NCBI GenBank assembly: GCA_018398815.1
Contig: CM031611.1
Coordinates: 48,672,301-48,736,300, forward strand
Reading direction: 5' to 3'
DNA from: Conus ventricosus
Taxonomy: Eukaryota; Mollusca; Gastropoda; Neogastropoda; Conidae
DNA: 64,000 nucleotides
Shown here in pieces: positions 60,697 through 64,000 of this stretch. Each line of letters starts with the position of its first letter. The stretch's first letter is position 1. Below the pieces are notes generated by a model. That model was given only the letters and a program-made list of their open reading frames with translations, did not search any database and was not told the origin of the DNA. The translations under genes and the position numbers were made by a program.

Positions 60697-61046
60697 TTGC
60701 AGTCACACACGCACCACACACACACATACACACACGCACACACATGCACTCCCTGCACGCACGCAGAGGAGTGCACACCATATACACACGCACACATATA
60801 CATGCACGTGTACATGTGCTTGTCATATGTGCACACATATTATACCCTGTATGCGTGCAGCACATATATTCACACCCACAGGGGTGCACACAACCATGCA
60901 TACACATGAACGCGCATGTGCATACCCCTACGCCCTGTGCGACATGCCCACATACAAAGACACACACTCATATACCTGTGTATCATACATATGCAGATAC
61001 ATGGTATGCTCACACAAGCCGACAATCGCACAACACACACAAACCA

Positions 61047-61084
<38 letters not shown>

Positions 61085-61325
61085 CACACACCACACACAC
61101 AACACACACACAACACACAACAAACAAAAACACAAACGTGCGCGGCACACATACACACACAAAAGGGGCACAGGGCGCATGTGCGCGCACAACACCCAAC
61201 ACACACAATGCATATGCATACAGTAATACATGTACATTCATGTACACATACATGCACTCACTCACACACATGGGCCTGTGTCCACACATCCATACACACG
61301 TGTATATTCACTACACACACACAAT
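60697..61325. repeat. Long interrupted (CA)n / (CACGCA)n tract
   Basis: About 630 bases dominated by CACACA, CACGCA and CATACA on the plus strand, with alternating purine-pyrimidine character. Histidine/threonine- or cysteine/valine-rich frames of up to 253 residues cross it on both strands. They have no domain or start context and I reject them as genes. Confidence 0.93.
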
Positions 61326-61974
61326 CATAAAATGACAAACCCGTTTTTAGGTAGGTACTTAAGGTTTGAACCAGCATGTAAGGTGCAGGTGCAGGTCAGC
61401 CATAGATCTGCTAAGTCCTAGCCATGAGACCCTCTTCTTACATTCTCTCATCATAGTTATCAATTATTTAATCCATCAGCTTTAAATTTATGCCCCATTG
61501 TGGTCTCAAAACTTGTATATGGACTAGTGCTGCAGCAGTGACGCCTCCTTGATAAAAATGAATTGAAACTGAAAATTCATTCTGAAAGATTTTTAGTTGT
61601 AATCAGGTCCTTTGACTGCTGAAGAACAGGCTGGGGTTCCATGAAGGAAAGAAGTACCATCTTCAAGCATTATGCACTGTGATGGGTACTGTCACCTGAT
61701 CATCCATGTTATGAGACTGTGTGTGTGGGCTTGACTAAAATCACTGTTTTAACCCCGTTGATTTGTCATCTGTGACTGTCTAAAGCAAAAGGAAATGAAC
61801 TTTTTTTTATAAGTAAAGCTTTTCTATGTTTGAAAATATATGGTTACCCCCCCAAAGGGGGAGCTTTTTTGTCTGGACATGAGGCAAAAGCCCTAACATT
61901 GGTTTACATTTGATTAAAAAAAAAATTGCATAGATCTGTAAATCCATCTTTTGCTGCATTACTGTTTACATGTT

Positions 61975-62012
61975 TTGTGTGTGTGTGTGTGGGGTGTGTG
62001 GTGTGTGTGTGT
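61975..62012. repeat. (GT)n microsatellite
   Basis: Short GT run with GGGGTGTGTGG interruptions. Confidence 0.92.
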
Positions 62013-62145
62013 TTAAAGGTTAGACAAGAGACTGTTATAGTGTGTAACGCCCGTATCATATTGGTGCTTATTGCAGGTTGCTTTTGTTGTTGTTATCCCT
62101 ATGTTTGAAAAAGAAAACTGAAAGGCAAAAGGGGCATGTGGACAT

Positions 62146-62337
62146 GCACGCGCACACCCCACACACACACACCACACACACAACACCACACACACACACA
62201 CCACACACACACCAGAGGCATAATGACTAACACACACACCCCACACACACACACCACACAACACACACACACACACACACACACCACACACACAGTGACA
62301 ACGCACACACACACAACACACACACACACACATTGAC

Positions 62338-62369
<32 letters not shown>

Positions 62370-62464
62370 ACACACACACACACACACAAAACAACACACA
62401 ACCACACACACACACACCACACACCACACACACAGTGCACGCACCCCACACACACAGTGACACA

Positions 62465-62525
<61 letters not shown>

Positions 62526-62592
62526 CACACACACGCACCATACGTGCGCATGTACACACACTAATACGCAACATATACTCACACATGCACGC
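62146..62592. repeat. Long interrupted (CA)n tract
   Basis: About 450 bases of CACA with periodic CACCACA, CAACACA and CATTGACA or CAGTGACA interruptions. It lies about 210 bases upstream of the proposed M6PR exon 2. Confidence 0.95.
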
Positions 62593-62803
62593 ACAATTGC
62601 ATTTTTAATTGTTAGCTTTTGTGATTTGTATGAAAAAGAAAAGTGTTGCATCATCAACGGATTTCACTTATCAGAGTTTATGATTAAAACATCTGTATTT
62701 TCTGTCATTCGAGAAGAGTTCTTTGTTGTTTTTTTTCTTCTTTTTTTTCTGGTATTATAATGTTCCCTTTGAATTTCTTTCTTTGAAAAATCCCCCGCAC
62801 CAG

Positions 62804-62977
62804 GTTTCCGCACAGAAAACCCAAAGCATGAGTATATGTACTATGTTGGCATCTGCACGGACGCCATTGCTGAAAGCGCGGACGGCGACTCCAAGAATGG
62901 CATCGTTCAAGAGAAGAATGATGGGAAAAGCAAGCACGTGATTGGCAAATACTCCAGTGCTGGCATCATGGCTGGAA
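62804..62977 (+). CDS. M6PR: Cation-dependent mannose-6-phosphate receptor-like, second coding exon
   Basis: Acceptor CCCCCGCACCAG is followed by a 174-base exon with donor GAA|GTAAGA (phase 1 in, phase 1 out). It encodes FRTENPKHEYMYYVGICTDA, then a short acidic loop and GIVQEKNDGKSKHVIGKYSS. Aligned with the vertebrate receptor (YIYIFRVCREA...GLVQINKSNGKETVVGRL) it keeps the Cys, the aromatic strand and the Gln known to contact mannose-6-phosphate. Two N-terminal strands of the MRH lectin fold are present. Remaining exons would lie beyond 64,000. Phase does not fit exon 1 by one base (2 out, 1 in), so a sequence error or a missed micro-exon is likely. Confidence 0.72.
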
Positions 62978-64000
62978 GTAAGAGTTGGTTAATACTCAGG
63001 ATATATACGTAAGTGGAGAATGATCTCCAGAAATGCTTTTGATGGGGACTTTAAAGGTAGGGAGTCTTTGTTGTGCAGGAGACCTGGCAGACAAGAGACG
63101 TGTTCCAGAAATATGGGAGCGGGGACAAGATGGCGTTATTCAGAGGATCTTGCCAAGGAAGGGGGATGGGGTGGGGGATAATTCTTTCCTGACTGACACC
63201 TTGTAAGATGATACTCTTCCTTTCTGGACGCGTGATTTTTTTTGTTTTGTTTAGCGCCACGGTATAAACACAATAACCTCTTATTCATATATCAAGAGAA
63301 AGGGTAAACATAGACTTTATATTTTGTATGCTGTTAGATCTTTGCCGCAGATACTGAAATCCTGTCATGACATACAAACACCAGAAAAGTAGTTTGATAT
63401 AAAAAATATCAGATTCTTTGTTCTAAGCTCTTTGCCTGAAAAAATACAGTTCTATTGTTGAAAGAGAAGTTCCATTAGGTAAGTCCTAAGACTAGGTATG
63501 AAATGTGATTTCATCCATTGAATGGTGGAAGGAGAATTTTGTTTTGTTATATTTTTTCTTTAACGTCGCCACCCCCAGGAAACAGGAACAGCTGGTATGC
63601 CATCACATCAGCAAGCTTGTCATGAAAAGGTTGACCACATTCAGACTTAAACCTTGTGAAAGTGACTTTGTTTCATTACCCAGTGGCAGTTACTGTCGCT
63701 GTAGTATAACTGTGCCGTGGTTCTGTCCATTTGCATTATGGTTTTGTCATGTACGCATGCGCATTCATGCCAGCTCACATACATGAAGGCATGCACTCTC
63801 TCTCTCTCTCTCACACACACACACCACACACATGCACTCATGGACTCACACACAACTACAGGGTTCATGCAAACATTCAGGTGCGTGTATTCCAGTTGTA
63901 TGAACACATCCTTGCGTTCATGAGCTAGTGTGTGCATGCATACACTTGCATACAAGCATACTAGAGCATGTGCTTGCACACATGTATTTGTACTGTTGTT
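62978..64000 (+). other. Start of M6PR-like intron 2, nothing further recognised
   Basis: Mixed sequence with a (CT)n(CA)n microsatellite at about 63,799-63,833 and CA-rich tails. No third receptor exon could be supported. An AG at about 63,580 precedes AACAGGAACAGCTGGTATGC, but the reading meets a stop after about 16 codons. Confidence 0.6.

Larger units (their letters stand above)
56627..62803 (+). other. M6PR-like intron 1 (6.2 kb) with LINE, SINE and (CA)n insertions
   Basis: The intron runs between the proposed exons 1 and 2. It contains the truncated young LINE copy, an older LINE relic on the minus strand, a tRNA-headed SINE and two long (CA)-rich tracts. The unannotated parts (56,640-56,920, 57,880-58,080, 61,330-61,970) show nothing recognisable. 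Confidence 0.6.

Noticed and set aside
60569..61335. Open frames up to 253 residues rich in His/Thr or Cys/Val
   Set aside because: They are translations of CA/TG repeats on both strands, with no domain, start context or splice support.
63580..63630. Third exon of the M6PR-like gene
   Set aside because: After the AG the reading gives NRNSWYAITSASLS and then a stop; similarity to the receptor is too weak and short.

Overview
This is a stretch of an animal nuclear genome assembly, not a microbial locus. It shows spliced genes with canonical GT/AG introns, many (AC)n and (AG)n microsatellites, tRNA-derived SINEs, and several retrotransposon classes (CR1-like and RTE-like LINEs, a DIRS-type tyrosine-recombinase element, a Ty3/gypsy relic). 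The repeat mix and the SINE cores resemble what I know from molluscs, most likely a marine gastropod; that placement is inference. No CRISPR array, operon or prokaryotic feature is present. || Layout. (1) 1-8,177: mostly gene-poor sequence with microsatellites, a 41/42-bp dimeric minisatellite (4,740-5,868), LINE C-terminal relics, an inverted-repeat MITE-like element and tRNA-headed SINE material. (2) 8,178-30,684: the mitochondrial complex I subunit gene NDUFB5 on the + strand, six exons over about 22 kb. Its introns hold a nested transposon stack (an old CR1 LINE split by a complete DIRS-like element and by a younger CR1-like LINE), a 5'-truncated RTE LINE with a 13-bp target-site duplication, and a 76-bp minisatellite. 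(3) 31,845-32,844: exactly 1,000 N. (4) 32,845-54,606: one contig that is an inverted copy of 8,178-30,422, carrying exons 1-5 of NDUFB5 on the - strand, two of them frameshifted. (5) 54,607-54,706: exactly 100 N. (6) 54,707-64,000: a deleted Ty3/gypsy element (Gag joined to integrase) with a probable 3' LTR, then what I read as the first two coding exons of a cation-dependent mannose-6-phosphate receptor gene (M6PR-like, + strand). Its intron holds a second, 5'-truncated copy of the young LINE, an old RNase H-bearing LINE relic, a tRNA-headed SINE and long (CA)n tracts. || Main conclusion. The dominant structure is a 22-kb inverted repeat whose right arm is exactly one contig between two scaffold gaps. 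It carries arm-specific single-base indels and a minisatellite allele shorter by about one 728-bp block. The simplest reading is an alternative haplotype contig placed in the scaffold in reverse, not a biological palindrome; this is testable. Single-base length errors also affect NDUFB5 exon 6 (A9 run) and probably the M6PR exon junction, so many apparent frameshifts in this window should not be read as pseudogenisation. || The most biologically interesting items are the complete DIRS-like element with inverted terminal repeats and an internal complementary region, an in-frame poly-glycine expansion inside its RNase H domain, a 2A-like ribosome-skipping motif at the head of the young LINE, and two higher-order-structured minisatellites.
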